A stretch of DNA of 64,000 bases from Symbiodinium natans (Eukaryota; Sar; Dinophyceae; Suessiales; Symbiodiniaceae): positions 1-64,000 of the forward strand of contig CAJNDS010000356.1 in assembly GCA_905221605.1 (NCBI GenBank), written 5' to 3'. Below, piece by piece: positions 20,430 through 31,900 of this stretch. Position 1 is the stretch's first letter. Each line of letters opens with the position of its first letter. Made by a program: the position numbers and the translations under genes. Under the pieces are notes generated by a model that saw only the letters and a program-made list of their open reading frames with translations, searched no databases and was not told where the DNA came from.

Positions 20430-22290
20430 ATTCAACAGTGAATGAAAGAACAAAGGTACTGACAAGAGAGGAGCAGGAGTTCTCCTTCAAGAGGGAAATG
20501 GAAGCAGAACGTCAAGGATGAGAAGGAAGAGTGAAGGTACTGACAAGAGAGGAATAATATAATATGAAGAGAATTTAATATTAAATTTTCAAGTGAGCGC
20601 ATGAAATAAGCGATCGCGTGAAATTAAATATTAAATGAACGAAACCGAGGATGAAAGAACACTGTGAAGAGAATAATAATATAATAAAAGCGACGCAAAT
20701 GAATGTTCTCTTCTTGGAAATGGGAGGACAGGGCCTTCCTCACAGTCCCATCTTCTCTCAAACCCCTGGGAGGCCCTTTTAGGGAACCCCTCGGTGCAGC
20801 CCCCTGCGAAAACTGCAGGCCCTGGCGGATATTGAAAAGGAGTGTAAATCACTGACAGAACGAGGGAAGGAGAACGACAGACGCGGAGCAAGAGAGAGAG
20901 AAACAGAAAAAAGGAGAGAGAAGCAGCTGTCCTCTCCAAGCTGTTTTCAGAGTGACCCCAAAGACTCAGACCGTCCCTTTCTCCACTCCCTTTCTGTCCA
21001 CCATTCATTTTCGCTTGTTGCGTTTTTTTATCGTATCATTCTCAAAGTCTCTCTCCCTCTCTCTCGCCCGCTCTCCCCTTCCTGTCTCTTCTCCTCTTCA
21101 TTCTCCTCCCGCTTGCTCCTCCCCATCCCGTGCCCCATTTCTCCTAGCCCCTCCAAGACGTAGGTCAAGGATAAGAGAGGAGACGGGAACGACAAGAAAG
21201 AAAGAGGGGTTCTCCTTGTTCCGTCTACCTTACTCTTTTTTTGTTCTTAAATTCGAAAGGGGTAGAAAGCGTCTTCCTCTCTCGCCCCTCTTCCCGATTT
21301 GAAGCTCTCTCTGGAAAGCCTCTCATTGGAAACGCCTGTAGGCTCCTGAGAAACAGACGTATGGCAAAGGGCTTTAGAAATAGGCAGTGAGGAGCACACC
21401 TGCAACGAAACGTTCATAAGGACGGATGTAGGTGAGAAGAATGGGGAAACTATAAATACACAGAAAGAATAAGCGCAGACGGAGAAGGGAGACAGAGCGA
21501 GAAACAGAGAAACATAGAGAAGAAGAGAGAAGCAATGAAGTGAATGAAGGAGGAAGTCAGTACAAAAAACAGCCTTTTGCTGCCTGTTGGCTTTCCCCTC
21601 CTCCTGTCTTTATCTGATTGTTTCTTACTGAGGAGGAAGTGGAAGCAGGAAGAGCAAGAATGAAAGACTCTCTCGCTCTCTTCGTTCCTTTCTTGTCTTT
21701 TAAGGGTATGGGAAGGGGGGTGAGGAAGGGAACAGGAGGGGAGGAGGACACAATGTCACATGGCAGGCTGGGGAAGGGTTGGACGCCCGTTGCTTCCAGA
21801 AAATTCTGGATGCCCCTGCAGGCCCCCTACAGGCTCCGCGAGGCCCGGAGGCCCCTGAGATACAGTAACACTGGGATGGGATAGGGCCATACTCGTGGCT
21901 CTCTCGCTTTCTCTGCTGAAGCCTTCCTCGTCTCCCATGTTCTCTTTCTCGCGCGATTTTTGTTCTTCTCTCTCTCTCTCACACTTTCACTTTCTCTTGT
22001 CCCCTTTTGCCTTCCCTCGCATCATTCCACGCCCTACCCTTCCCTCCTTTCCGCCCTACCCTTCCCTCCTTTCCGCGCCCTTCTCAAATGAGAAAGCAAA
22101 AGAAGGGCGAAGAAAGTAGCGAAAGGACGATTTCGCCCCGCCTATGCCGCTTTCACTCATCCGCTTTCACCCCCTCCCTCGTGCCATGCCCTACACTAAG
22201 AGAAGAATAGGAATGGAAGCGATAAGTGGGAACGCAGAGGAAAAAGGGACTTCTTCTTTTTCATTCAGCTTAGGCATACGTTCTTTCTTT
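20430..22290. other. Purine/pyrimidine-biased spacer, no gene recognised
   Basis: Alternating GA-rich and CT-rich stretches; contains the direct repeat GGTACTGACAAGAGAGGA (about 20455 and 20537) and a tandem CTACCCTTCCCTCCTTTCCG (22033-22075). Open frames follow the base bias. Confidence 0.5.
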
Positions 22291-22295
22291 TCACC

Positions 22296-22315
22296 TCTCA
22301 CCCTCTCCCTCCCTC

Positions 22316-22383
<68 letters not shown>

Positions 22384-22605
22384 GCTCTTTCTCTTTATGT
22401 TTCCCTTTCCTCTTTCTCTTTTCTCTTTATTTTTCTCTTTCTCTTTCTCTTTCTCTTTCTCTTTCTCTTTCTCTTTCTCTTTCTCTTCTGTGCCCCTCTC
22501 ACTCTCATTGTCACTCTCACGCTCATTCTATCTCTCTGTCTCTCTCTGTCTCTCTCTGTCTCTCTCTCTCTCTCTCGCTCTCTGTCTCTCTCGCTCTCGC
22601 TCTCG

Positions 22606-22652
<47 letters not shown>

Positions 22653-22722
22653 CCCCTCTCTCGCTCTCTTTCCCTCTCTCTCTCTCTCTCTCTCTTTCTC
22701 TCTTTCTCTCTTCTTTTCTTTT
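22296..22722. repeat. CT / CTTTCT microsatellite block
   Basis: Over 400 bp of near-pure pyrimidines, including about eleven CTTTCT units at 22430-22490. Confidence 0.95.
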
Positions 22723-23148
22723 ATGGGCGGTATGTCTGGTATCTCGGCCTGGGCAATCGTGCACGGAGAGAAAACGAAAGCTCTGAAGTATGATAACGGA
22801 CATGTCAAGTAAAGGTATATGCAAATTATTTGGTAACCAAGAGCAAAAGCCAAATGGTACATAAGTATGTATATATACATATATATGTATCGATTTAAGT
22901 ATGGGATAAAGGTAAACAGAGCCCTGCGCCAAATAGAACATAAAGGTCCTTGCCACATAGGGGTAAGCATGTTAAGGACAGCATCTGGGATGCATAGCCT
23001 GTCATGCTCAGGAGAACAGCTTGGCCGATTGCAAAAATCGCTGTTTGGCCAATCCTTCCTGCAAGGCCATGCATCGTTCGTGCACGTGCCACGAAGGGAA
23101 GTGCATCTTAGGAAGCACAAGCTGCTAGTGCGTACAGTACTGGGTAAG

Positions 23149-23198
23149 ACCCTAAACCCTAACCCTAAACCCTAAACCCTAAACCCTAAACCCTAACT
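23149..23198 (-). repeat. CCCTAAA array
   Basis: Seven near-perfect C-strand units. Confidence 0.9.
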
Positions 23199-23789
23199 GC
23201 ACTGGAACTTTGAGGCGGTTGGGGCTTAGATGAATGACCGATAAATGCAAAAAAGGCGATTCCGAGCTATTTCTTCTGCCTACTTGAAGGCCCTCCAAAA
23301 GGCGGCCCCCCATTCTCGAGCAGCCCGATATGAGTTCTCTGTCCCTTTTTGGGTTTCTCGGATGTGCGGGCCGTTTCGATAATTTAATCGGTAGCCCAAA
23401 AAAACAGTTAGGGAACCCACCACATGATTGTTCATGGTGAGCCTCATCCAGGTGCACTCGGTTCATCGGTCGGGAAACGGTAATACCCAGATTCGGCAAC
23501 CACAATTCAATGTCACAGAAGCATGCAAGCCCTGTTCGCCGATGCAGAAGCCATCCTTGTACCTTCCCCTGCCCAAGATCCGGCAGGACTCGCTAACGAG
23601 CCGATAGTGCTTCCCCATGCCGTTCGAACCCGGAATCCTGACCCTCTCGCAAAGCGACTTCCTCAAGCAGAAGACCTTCGTCGTCCCCTCCCCCCCTTTC
23701 CCCGCTCTCTTGAAGCTGTAGCACTTCCCACTTTCCAAATGAGCGATTTGAAAAGTTGCTGGATGATATCTGATATTGGCTTGCCAATC

Positions 23790-23940
23790 CAGGCTTTCCT
23801 GGTGTCGACCCCGCCCACGACCCTTGGTGGCCCATTCCCAAGCAAGAAATGAAACGGCGACTATGGGTTCAAACCATAGTCAAGACCGTGTCTCACGAGT
23901 CGTCGACATGCAGCACGAACATGTGGGAGCTTGCGAAGAT
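23790..23940 (+). CDS. Possible exon, unrecognised
   Basis: After an AATCCAG acceptor-like site the + strand reads FPGVDPAHDPWWPIPKQEMK then RRLWVQTIVKTVSHE, protein-like in composition (Trp, Pro-rich, then an amphipathic helix). No family recognised. It could be a 5' exon of the glycoside hydrolase gene downstream. Confidence 0.3.
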
Positions 23941-24029
23941 CAGGGACCCCAATATAGTCCCCCCAAATAATTAGTAGGATTCCCCTTATGAATAAGGATC
24001 CCACATAAGGTACCCCCTCATTTCGGAAA
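23935..24029. mobile_element. Family-2 foldback element
   Basis: GCGAAGATCAGGGACCCC at the left, core CCCCAAATAATTAGTAGGATTCCCC, end GGTACCCCCTCATTTCGGAAAC. It runs directly into a CCCTAAA array (24029-24063). Confidence 0.65.
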
Positions 24030-24063
24030 CCCTAAACCCTAAACCCTAAACCCTAAACCCTAT
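24029..24063 (-). repeat. CCCTAAA array
   Basis: Five C-strand units. Confidence 0.9.
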
Positions 24064-24220
24064 GCATGTGGCCACATGTGCTGCAGAGCCGATTTGAGAC
24101 TATTGAACCTGTGTACCTCGCCTGGCTTGTCCGAGTGTGAGCGATTAAACCCTATTCACCCATTGGGCCAGGGCCTTGATTGGAGTGGCAGCCGCACCTG
24201 AGCTGCACTCTGTCGGTGGG

Positions 24221-24353
24221 ATGTGCAGGTGGGATTCAGGGCACTTAGTAACCCAATTATAAGTGTAGTTATAACCCACTTAGAATCTTATAAGTTAATT
24301 GGGCTAAGTACAGTTATAATTGGGTTGCTAAGTACCATGAACCTCCAAGTGTG
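24221..24353. mobile_element. Family-3 foldback element
   Basis: Contains CACTTAGTAACCCAATTATAAGTGTAGTTATAACCC at the left and TAAGTACAGTTATAATTGGGTTGCTAAGTACCATGAACCT at the right, inverted with respect to each other. Compare 2170-2326. Confidence 0.65.
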
Positions 24354-24440
24354 CGATGACATGTACTGCTCAGGCTGCCGCGTATGGACGCAACACATCA
24401 GTGGCAGCATTCACGAAGCAGGCCACCAGGACACATAAGA

Positions 24441-24492
24441 GGTTTAGGGTTTAGGGTTTAGGGTTCAGGGTTTAGGGTTTAGGGTTTAGGCG
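24441..24492 (+). repeat. TTTAGGG array
   Basis: Seven G-strand units. Confidence 0.9.
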
Positions 24493-24647
24493 GTTTAGGA
24501 GGCTTAGCAGCTTGCGCAGTGCTGGCCAGATCACAGCAACAATGTGTAGAACCCATGACAGGCTCAACCTGCCTGCGGCTAGTGCCAGCAGCTTGACGAT
24601 GTTTATTGCTCCTTCAGTCTTCTGTTTTTCCACGGCATACATGAAGA

Positions 24648-24700
24648 TCCCTAAACCCGAAACCCTAAACCCTAAACCCTAAACCCCAAACCCAAAAAAA
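24648..24700 (-). repeat. CCCTAAA array
   Basis: C-strand units just upstream of a stop-free segment (24713-24810) reading DMAVLQNFVAVHGGRGKSCR, a candidate exon with no family assignment. Confidence 0.8.
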
Positions 24701-24825
24701 ACGTAAGTCCACCAAGGACATGGCGGTGCTGCAGAACTTCGTGGCCGTGCATGGCGGACGGGGCAAAAGCTGCCGGGGCCAGCATGCCTCCGACAAGAAG
24801 GATGGTTTGGGGTTTATGTTCACCC

Positions 24826-24916
24826 TTGAACAGTCCTTGGTAGGGATTCTAATGGGGGGGGGGGGGGGGGGGTACTCTATAATCCCTACTAAGGACTGTT
24901 AGTATAAGGGGGTATG
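24826..24916. mobile_element. Family-1 foldback element with expanded G tract
   Basis: AACAGTCCTTGGTAGGGATT and AATCCCTACTAAGGACTGTT are inverted halves. The central GGGGGTACT has grown to 19 G (24854-24872). The outer termini are incomplete. Confidence 0.65.
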
Positions 24917-24959
24917 GCGTGTAGCAGCTACAGCTTCCGAACTGTGTGTACCTGCGCAG

Positions 24960-25451
24960 TCTGCGCAGGACGCCTACTACATCGCCATCACAGCCGACTC
25001 AGTGGACGAATGCAAAGCTGCGTGTGTGCAACATGTCGATTGCCAGGCCCGCCGGTGCGTTTGATGATCCGCATGCGTCGTGTTTTCCAAGCGCATTGTC
25101 CAGGGAATCAATTTCCTCAGCACCGGCCACTGTGAAGTGTGGACGCGCCCGGAAGGACTCCTTTGGACAAAACATCGGCTTACTTGTGGTTGTCAGGCAT
25201 CTGCAAACGCGTCTTTTATTGGTAATGGGAATCAGACCTGCAGGAATCGAGGCAACAGCTGAGGATGACAACTCAGTTTGCTTGAAGGCGCCTATGCGGA
25301 ACAGCAGTAGTTGTCGGAGATCTAGGTGAATCAAGAAACCGATCTCTGGGGTGCACACGTTTTCCAATGTTTAATGCCCTCAAGCAACTTAAATCCGAAA
25401 TAGTTTGGCAACTTTTTGACCCCCTTGAAGGGTTGCGAAAAGTTCTCTCTC

Positions 25452-25505
<54 letters not shown>

Positions 25506-25997
25506 TTGAGAGTTTATAGAGCCCAGATATGTCAGGTGAAGCTCTCAGCTGCCTCAACATTCTGAAAAAAACGAACTAGGGCTTGGGGAGGGGGGGGGAA
25601 TGATTTTGGATTGCTTGTCATCATTCTGTTTGTGCACTCTTCCGAACCAGTCCTAATCAGAACTCAACATCATTCTGTCGCATAAACGATACGCGCAGAA
25701 AGGTTCCAACAGAACCGACGACTACGCCGCCGCCTTCGCCTTCACCAACAACGACAAAGCCTTCTAACTGGAAGGAATGGCAGATGGTTTATGGCATGAA
25801 CTGCTCCCCAGCTGGATACGCAGCCCATCAAAAAGAGACTTGTTGAACCCTGGTGAGACTCAACAGAAACCTCAAGAGGTTGGAAGCATCATGGCGCGGA
25901 CGAGTTTGAGACAGATCCGCTGCTGGGGCAATACTCTTTACAAGAGTGCCAAGAGGCCTGCCTCAAGGAGCGGTGCTGTGGGGCACATCAGAAAGAT
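24960..25997 (+). CDS. PAN/apple-like Cys-rich exons of the glycoside hydrolase gene
   Basis: 24960-25054 encodes [20 protein letters not shown] then [10 protein letters not shown]; 25104-25160 encodes [18 protein letters not shown]; 25713-25843 encodes a Pro/Thr linker ([19 protein letters not shown]) then [17 protein letters not shown]; 25887-25997 encodes [19 protein letters not shown] and ends at a clean GTAAGT donor. The pattern S-x-x-E-C-x-x-x-C-x-x-x-x-x-C followed by GHCEVW is that of PAN/apple domains, which bind carbohydrate or protein. Two such domains in series are implied, the second incomplete. An in-frame TGA at 25844 marks the end of the third exon; its donor is uncertain. Confidence 0.6.
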
Positions 25998-28900
25998 GTA
26001 AGTAAGTGACGGCTTTGCTTGGCGGTTCTCCCCCTAAGCCCTAAACCCCACGTGCGCAGGAGCCGGAATGCCAAGGCATTGTGATGCCACAGGGCAACCA
26101 GCACGTGTCCAAAAAGACATGTTGGCTGCGAAAGCACCTTGACCCTAAGAGTAGGAGGAGGAGGAGTAGTAGTAGTAGTAATAGGTGGCACCAGGTCAGC
26201 CAAGGAAGCAGATGTTGAGTGTGATAGCCCTCGCTGGCTGATTCCATGCATGCGCACGCATGTGAACAGTTGTCTCCAAGGAATGTTCACAAGGAGCACT
26301 GCCGGCAAGGCCAGCGGTGAGAGTTTTCTGTCAGTTCGCATTGCCGGATTTGCATGTCGACACATCTTTACACATTCAGAGGGTCCCACACCCTCTGCTC
26401 TCATCACCTTATGCAGATCACCCATTCAACTTTTGGCTGCGGCCGGGCGTGGAGCTTCAACAAGCCGGGTCGCTCGCTCAGCAGAGGTCTTTCTCTCCCG
26501 TCTAAGCGGGGATCAGCTTGGATTAGCCCCGCCGTGACCCCCGACGAGCTGTGACAGATAAGCTTGCGCAACTGAGTCCGACCAGCGAAGCAGCTTGCTG
26601 CGCAGCTTATGATTCTTGGCCCGAGAAGGACAACGTGCAATGCCGCTTGCCTGCGATGCTGCGTGCTTTTTTTGCACTTCCATTCCCTGCATGGATTCTT
26701 CAGAGCACAAGCATGGCACTGGCATGGTGGCATGCATCGAAACAGCACAGCAAGCAGGGCTCGTCTATCCCCTTTCAGATCCTAAGTTGTTGAGGCCCGA
26801 AACCCCAAAAGCCACTTCAACCCCATAAGGCCACCAAGCTGCCACCCTAAACCCTAAACCCTAAACCCCTAACCCCTAAACCCTAAACCCTAAACCCCTA
26901 AACCCGTAAACCCTAAACCCGAGGCTCAGGCTGCACGGCCTTGATCAACGCGGCACCTTTCGGAGGCAGATGCGACCCTCTCCTGCAAAAGATTTGGGGG
27001 CTTCTGGGAGCTATTAGTGCGGGACGTGGTGTAGTTCTGAAAGGGTTCATGCATGCGTTTGGGGACGGAATCGCAGCAGCCGCGTGCGAGTTTGAGATGG
27101 CAGCACAACACGGAGAGAGCGGCGCTGCTTCGGCAATGCCAGCGGTCTTCAAACATTTGGCCCGGTAGGGAAAATATCTCCCTCCTCAGAAGCTCTTTCA
27201 CAATTAGGTGCAGTGGCTTTTGCCAGTCGTCTTGCCTCCGACTGCCAATCATTTTGCCTTCTCGTACCGAATGGGAGCATGGAGTACTATAGTACCTACA
27301 TTCGGGGGTGCGGGGTGGTCGGGGGGGACCGTTGGCAGTGGGGCCTTGCAGCATTGCAGGACAAATTTTGGGATGCCAGGTCTTAAATTCCGTCGATGAA
27401 GGGTTCCTTACTACTTGCTAAGTAACGTTCCTCCCGTCTTCCCTGTGCTGGGCAAAGTTGATGAGGACAAATACTGCGAAAGCTTTGGGCATGTGTGCTA
27501 TCAAGCAGCTGAAGAAGTCAACGAGAATTGCTGCTTAGCTGCACGTACTTGCACGTCCCGAGTCTGAAAGGGGTTTAGGGTTTAGGGTTTAGGGCCAGCA
27601 ACTCAGTTTGCCAGATTGCCCTCAGGCGCCGTGAAGTACACTTCCAGCCGCCTGGTTGCCTTCAGTGATGCAAGCTCAGTGCAAATGCTGTGCGACAACC
27701 TGTGCCTACTTGCACACACACACACTGTAAGGATGTGACGAGCCAATCCTTGGCACGAGCGACATCCTGTGCACCTGCCGCCATCCGCAGTCTGACTCTT
27801 GCCTGACTGCACCTTCCGAGTACAACCCTTGCAATACCTGTAACTTGTAACCTCAAAGCCCCATAAGCCCAACACCCAAACACACGGCCAACTGCTGAAG
27901 ACCCAGCGCCTTGCCATCACTCTAAGCCCAAAACCCTAAACCCTAAACCCTAAACTCCCTAAACCCTAAACTCCCTAAACCCTAAACCCTAAACCCTAAA
28001 CCCTAAACCCTAAACCCTAAACCCTAAACCCTAAACCCTAAACCCTAAACCCTAAACCCAAACCCTAAACCCTTACATCACAAGTCGACAGAGTCTGTGG
28101 CCCAGATGAACGAGCCCAAGTGCGACTGGCCGGTCCCGGAGCCACCGAGCCCGCCCGCCGAGCCTTGCTGCCGCAACCCGGCGAGCTGGCCCCAGGCGGC
28201 TTGGGCAGAGAAAATGGGGGGGTTTAGGGTTTAGGGCTTAGGGCTTAGGGTTTAGGGTTTAGGGTTTAGGCTTGACGAAAATAAAGGGGACACCTTAATA
28301 GAGACCCCCTAAATCGTAGGATTCCCTTAGAATAGGGGCCCCCAAGGAGGTCGCCCCCTATGTGCGGAAACCCCCAAAGAAGGATGCCTGCGTGGCATCT
28401 TCGAGAGTTGAGGGTTTGAAGGGCAGGCCACAAGTGCGTATTGAGTGAAGGTGGCTTGTTGTGGGCGGCTCTTGAAACCTCTTCATTTGTCGAAACGCGG
28501 GCGGTGTACTTTCCGCATCCGCGTCTGGGTTGGAGCCTGGGTGATTCAGGCCCCATTTCCATCATAATAATAATCATCATCATCATCATCATAATTGTAA
28601 CAATCAGTGTGTTGTGCTAAGGTAGACAACGGCGTCACCTGCGACGATTGCATGGCCCTTGTGGAGACCGCTCCATTCGGTGGCCGATGCGACAGGCCGG
28701 GATTTTTCCATAAAACGGGGGCCCCTTTGCCCACATTCTGGGTTTGGGGGTTTAGGGTTTAGGGCTCAGAAGGACTCCCGACAAAGAGACCCTAGTTTCG
28801 GAACAAGCTCCAGGTACTGCGAAAGCTTTGGCCATGTCTGTGTGGCTGCGGCAGAGGAACAGAACGAGAATTGCGAGATCAAGTACACCAAGCCCTGCGA

Positions 28901-31900
28901 TCAGCCCATCGAAGATACATCAGACATGCTGTGCAAGTGCGTCAAGGAAAACGCACCGCCTACTTGTCCGGCTCCTCCGGCGCCCCCTACGTCCACACCC
29001 AAGCCCACGCCTTCTCCCGGCAAGCGAATTCAGGTGGTGGGAGCCCAGGAATGCTTGGCAACAGGTTTTCCTTGACTCTCACACGCAGCACCCTTGTAGT
29101 AGGCAGTGCCGGGGGTCGACAACACTCCGCGTTTGCTTTGAAAGAAAAAGTCAGCCCTAAACCCTAAACCTGCCCAAAACCCAAGCCCTATACCCTAAAC
29201 CCTAAACCCTGAACCCTAAACCCTAAACCCTAAACCCTAAACCAAAGGAAACCAGCTGCTGGTGGATGGCAAGCCGCTGCACCTGAAGGGAGTCGCCTGG
29301 AATCCGGTTCCGAAAGGAGGCCGGCATCCACAAGACCTGGACTTCGCCCGCTTCGTGGAGGAGGCAGGTGGTTTAGGGTTTAGGGTTTAGGGTTAGGGTT
29401 TAGGGTTTAGGGTTTAGGGTTTAGGGTTTAGGGTTTAGAGTTTAGGGTTTAGTTTGCAACAGGGTTTGGGGTTTAGGGGTTTAGGGGTTTAGGGTTTAGG
29501 GTTTAGGGTTTTGGGTTTAGGGGTTAAGGGGTTCAGGGGTTTAGGGGTTTAGGGTTTAGGGTTTAATTTAGGAGTGTCATGCTAAGCTGGGCATGCGGGG
29601 CACTGGTGTGCAGCCTGAAACGGTCAGGACTCGCAGATCATGCAGAGCATGGGCATCAACGCCGTCTCTCGGCCAGCACTATCACCCTTCCATGATCAAC
29701 GCGAGCACTTCCTCAACCCAAAGTGACAGAGATCCCAAACCCTAAACCCTAAACCCTAAACCCTAAACCCCCCAACAAAACCTGGGCTCTTGAGCCCCAA
29801 GCAAGGTTCGCACCTATGAGCCCATCACCGAAAAATGGATCCTTGACACGCTTTGGCGACGAGGCCTGATGCCACTGGCATCCACTGGCTGGTCAAAGGT
29901 TTTTGGGGTTTAGGGTTTATAGGGTTTATAGGGTTTTTAGGGTTTATAGGGTTTATAGGGTTTATAGGGTTTATAGGGTTTATAGGGTTTATAGGGTTTA
30001 TAGGGTTTATAGGGTTTATAGGGTTTATAGGGTTTATAGGGTTTATAGGGTTTATAGGGTTTGGGTTTAGGTTCGTCTTGGATCCGTAGCTGGGCTCGAC
30101 TTGGGCATGCCGGTGTTGCCACACGCTTTGTTTGCCACAGCTCTACTTACAGCTACAGACCACTTCGTGACAATGAGGTGGAAAGGACGGGCTAATGGAA
30201 TGTTGAAGCAGGTTGATCCTTGGCGTTGCAAGGTTAAAAGAACCTCCCCACCCCCCCTCGTCAGAGGCTAAACCCTAAACCCTAAACCCTAAACCCTAAA
30301 CCCTAAACGGTGCAGCAGCCCTGGCTCCATACTAAGGCTCATGGGTGGACTTCCTTGGGACCAAACGAACCGGATAGTATGCTCCTCGAGGTTCTTGCCA
30401 ACCATGAATTGGATCCTGATCTGCACCCGCCCCGGGCTCCTGCTGCAGGCATCTGGGTGGTGAACAGCGTCTACAACTGGGGCGGTGCCGCAGCAAACTC
30501 CGCTGCAGACCCTGTGAAGGCTGTGAAGGCCCGGATGGGGAGCGGGAGGGGCGGGGAATCAGGGCGAGAGGGGAGGCCGTGGGCTAGTGGTTCTCGCCTG
30601 AATCCCCAATAAGCCCTCATGGCCCTTTGCCACTGTCAGCGCTCTTAGCTGGGGTGGGGTTTCAAGTCAAAACACGTTTTCCCATCTGACCATCGCTGCT
30701 TGATGCCGGCAACCTGCACTCGTGCCTGCCTTTGTTCTTCTTCCCTGAGCAAGCGGTCTCGGTGGAGCACAGCATGATTCGTGCGCGACACGTCAAGGTC
30801 AGTGTGGTTTTGAACACCCTAATTGGGTACTATAGTGGTTTGGACTCTGTCAGCACGGTCTACAACTCTGCAAAGTCTGCAAGGGCCTCGCAAGCTGGTC
30901 CGTGCGTTTTTCCTTCCTTCCAAAACCGACTTGACGCCTCTCAGGCATGAGGCAGAGGCCCAAGCTATTCCCCCCGCCCCCCCCTTCCCCCCCTTAATAA
31001 CCTTATTTAGGCTTATTTAGCCCTACATAGCCTTAACTATGGGGGGAACCTTGGGGGTAGTATAGAAGGGGGTGGGGGGAACCCATTGTCTGTTGCAGGA
31101 TCATCCGGCCATCTTGATGTGGTCCATCGGCCGCCCGGCCACATTCTGTCTCGCTTGCGGGCGCTCGAAGTGCGGGGGGCTGCTGAGGAGCTTAGAACCA
31201 CCCGGGAGCTGAGGAAACGAGTGGAACTACAACGGCCTTTATGTGGGCATGAGCTTCTTCGACTGCATCGCCAAAATCCGCGATGTGGCGGAGGTTGTGA
31301 GGCAGCGCCTTGGCTGAACAAAAATCTCCGAAGCGGGCCAGTACCTGACATCCCTTGCAATGCAAGTCCTTCATCATTTTAATCGTTGTGTCACTACATC
31401 ATTATACCACCCATATTACTATTGCATTGCCATTATATGATTCTGATTATTATTCTTACGTTCTTATTCTTGTTAGTATGGTCATTGTGCCATCTATATT
31501 GCTATGTCATCAGTGTGTTTTTATTCTTCTTGTTCTTATACTTATGATTGTTACTTTGTTATTTGTAGATAGTATTGCCTTTATACCGAAGCTACTGGGC
31601 CGAGCTCAGGCTGGACACGGACCACCCCATCTCCTCGATTTACGGGGACACCGGGAAGCTGGACCAGGCCCTAGCCCTAAACCCTGAGCCCTAAACCCAA
31701 GAACCGGAGAAACCCCAAACCCTAAAACTCTAAACCCTAAACCCTAAACCCTAAAACCCTAAACCCTGAAAACCCTGAAAACCCTGAACCTTTATCATAG
31801 GGGGCCGAAGGGCATACGCTTGGAGGTTCATGGTCAGTGGTACTTCTTGGCCAATATTAACTGTACTTATAACTGTACTGTTTACCATATTAGGGCACCT

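Noticed and set aside
20101-22812. Long Ser/Leu/Phe and Arg/Glu/Lys frames on both strands
   Set aside because: Pure pyrimidine/purine microsatellites give open frames by composition.
23610-23640. GTTCGAACCC resembling a tRNA B box
   Set aside because: The flanking bases do not pair as a T stem and no A box or cloverleaf can be drawn.
23859-23881. 8-bp stem with loop GTTCAAA (GACTATGG..CCATAGTC), like a tRNA T-arm
   Set aside because: No D-arm, anticodon arm or acceptor stem at the right distances.
29825-30124. Open frames of NPINPINPI and YKPYKPYKP repeats
   Set aside because: Translation of the 9-bp telomere-like array.
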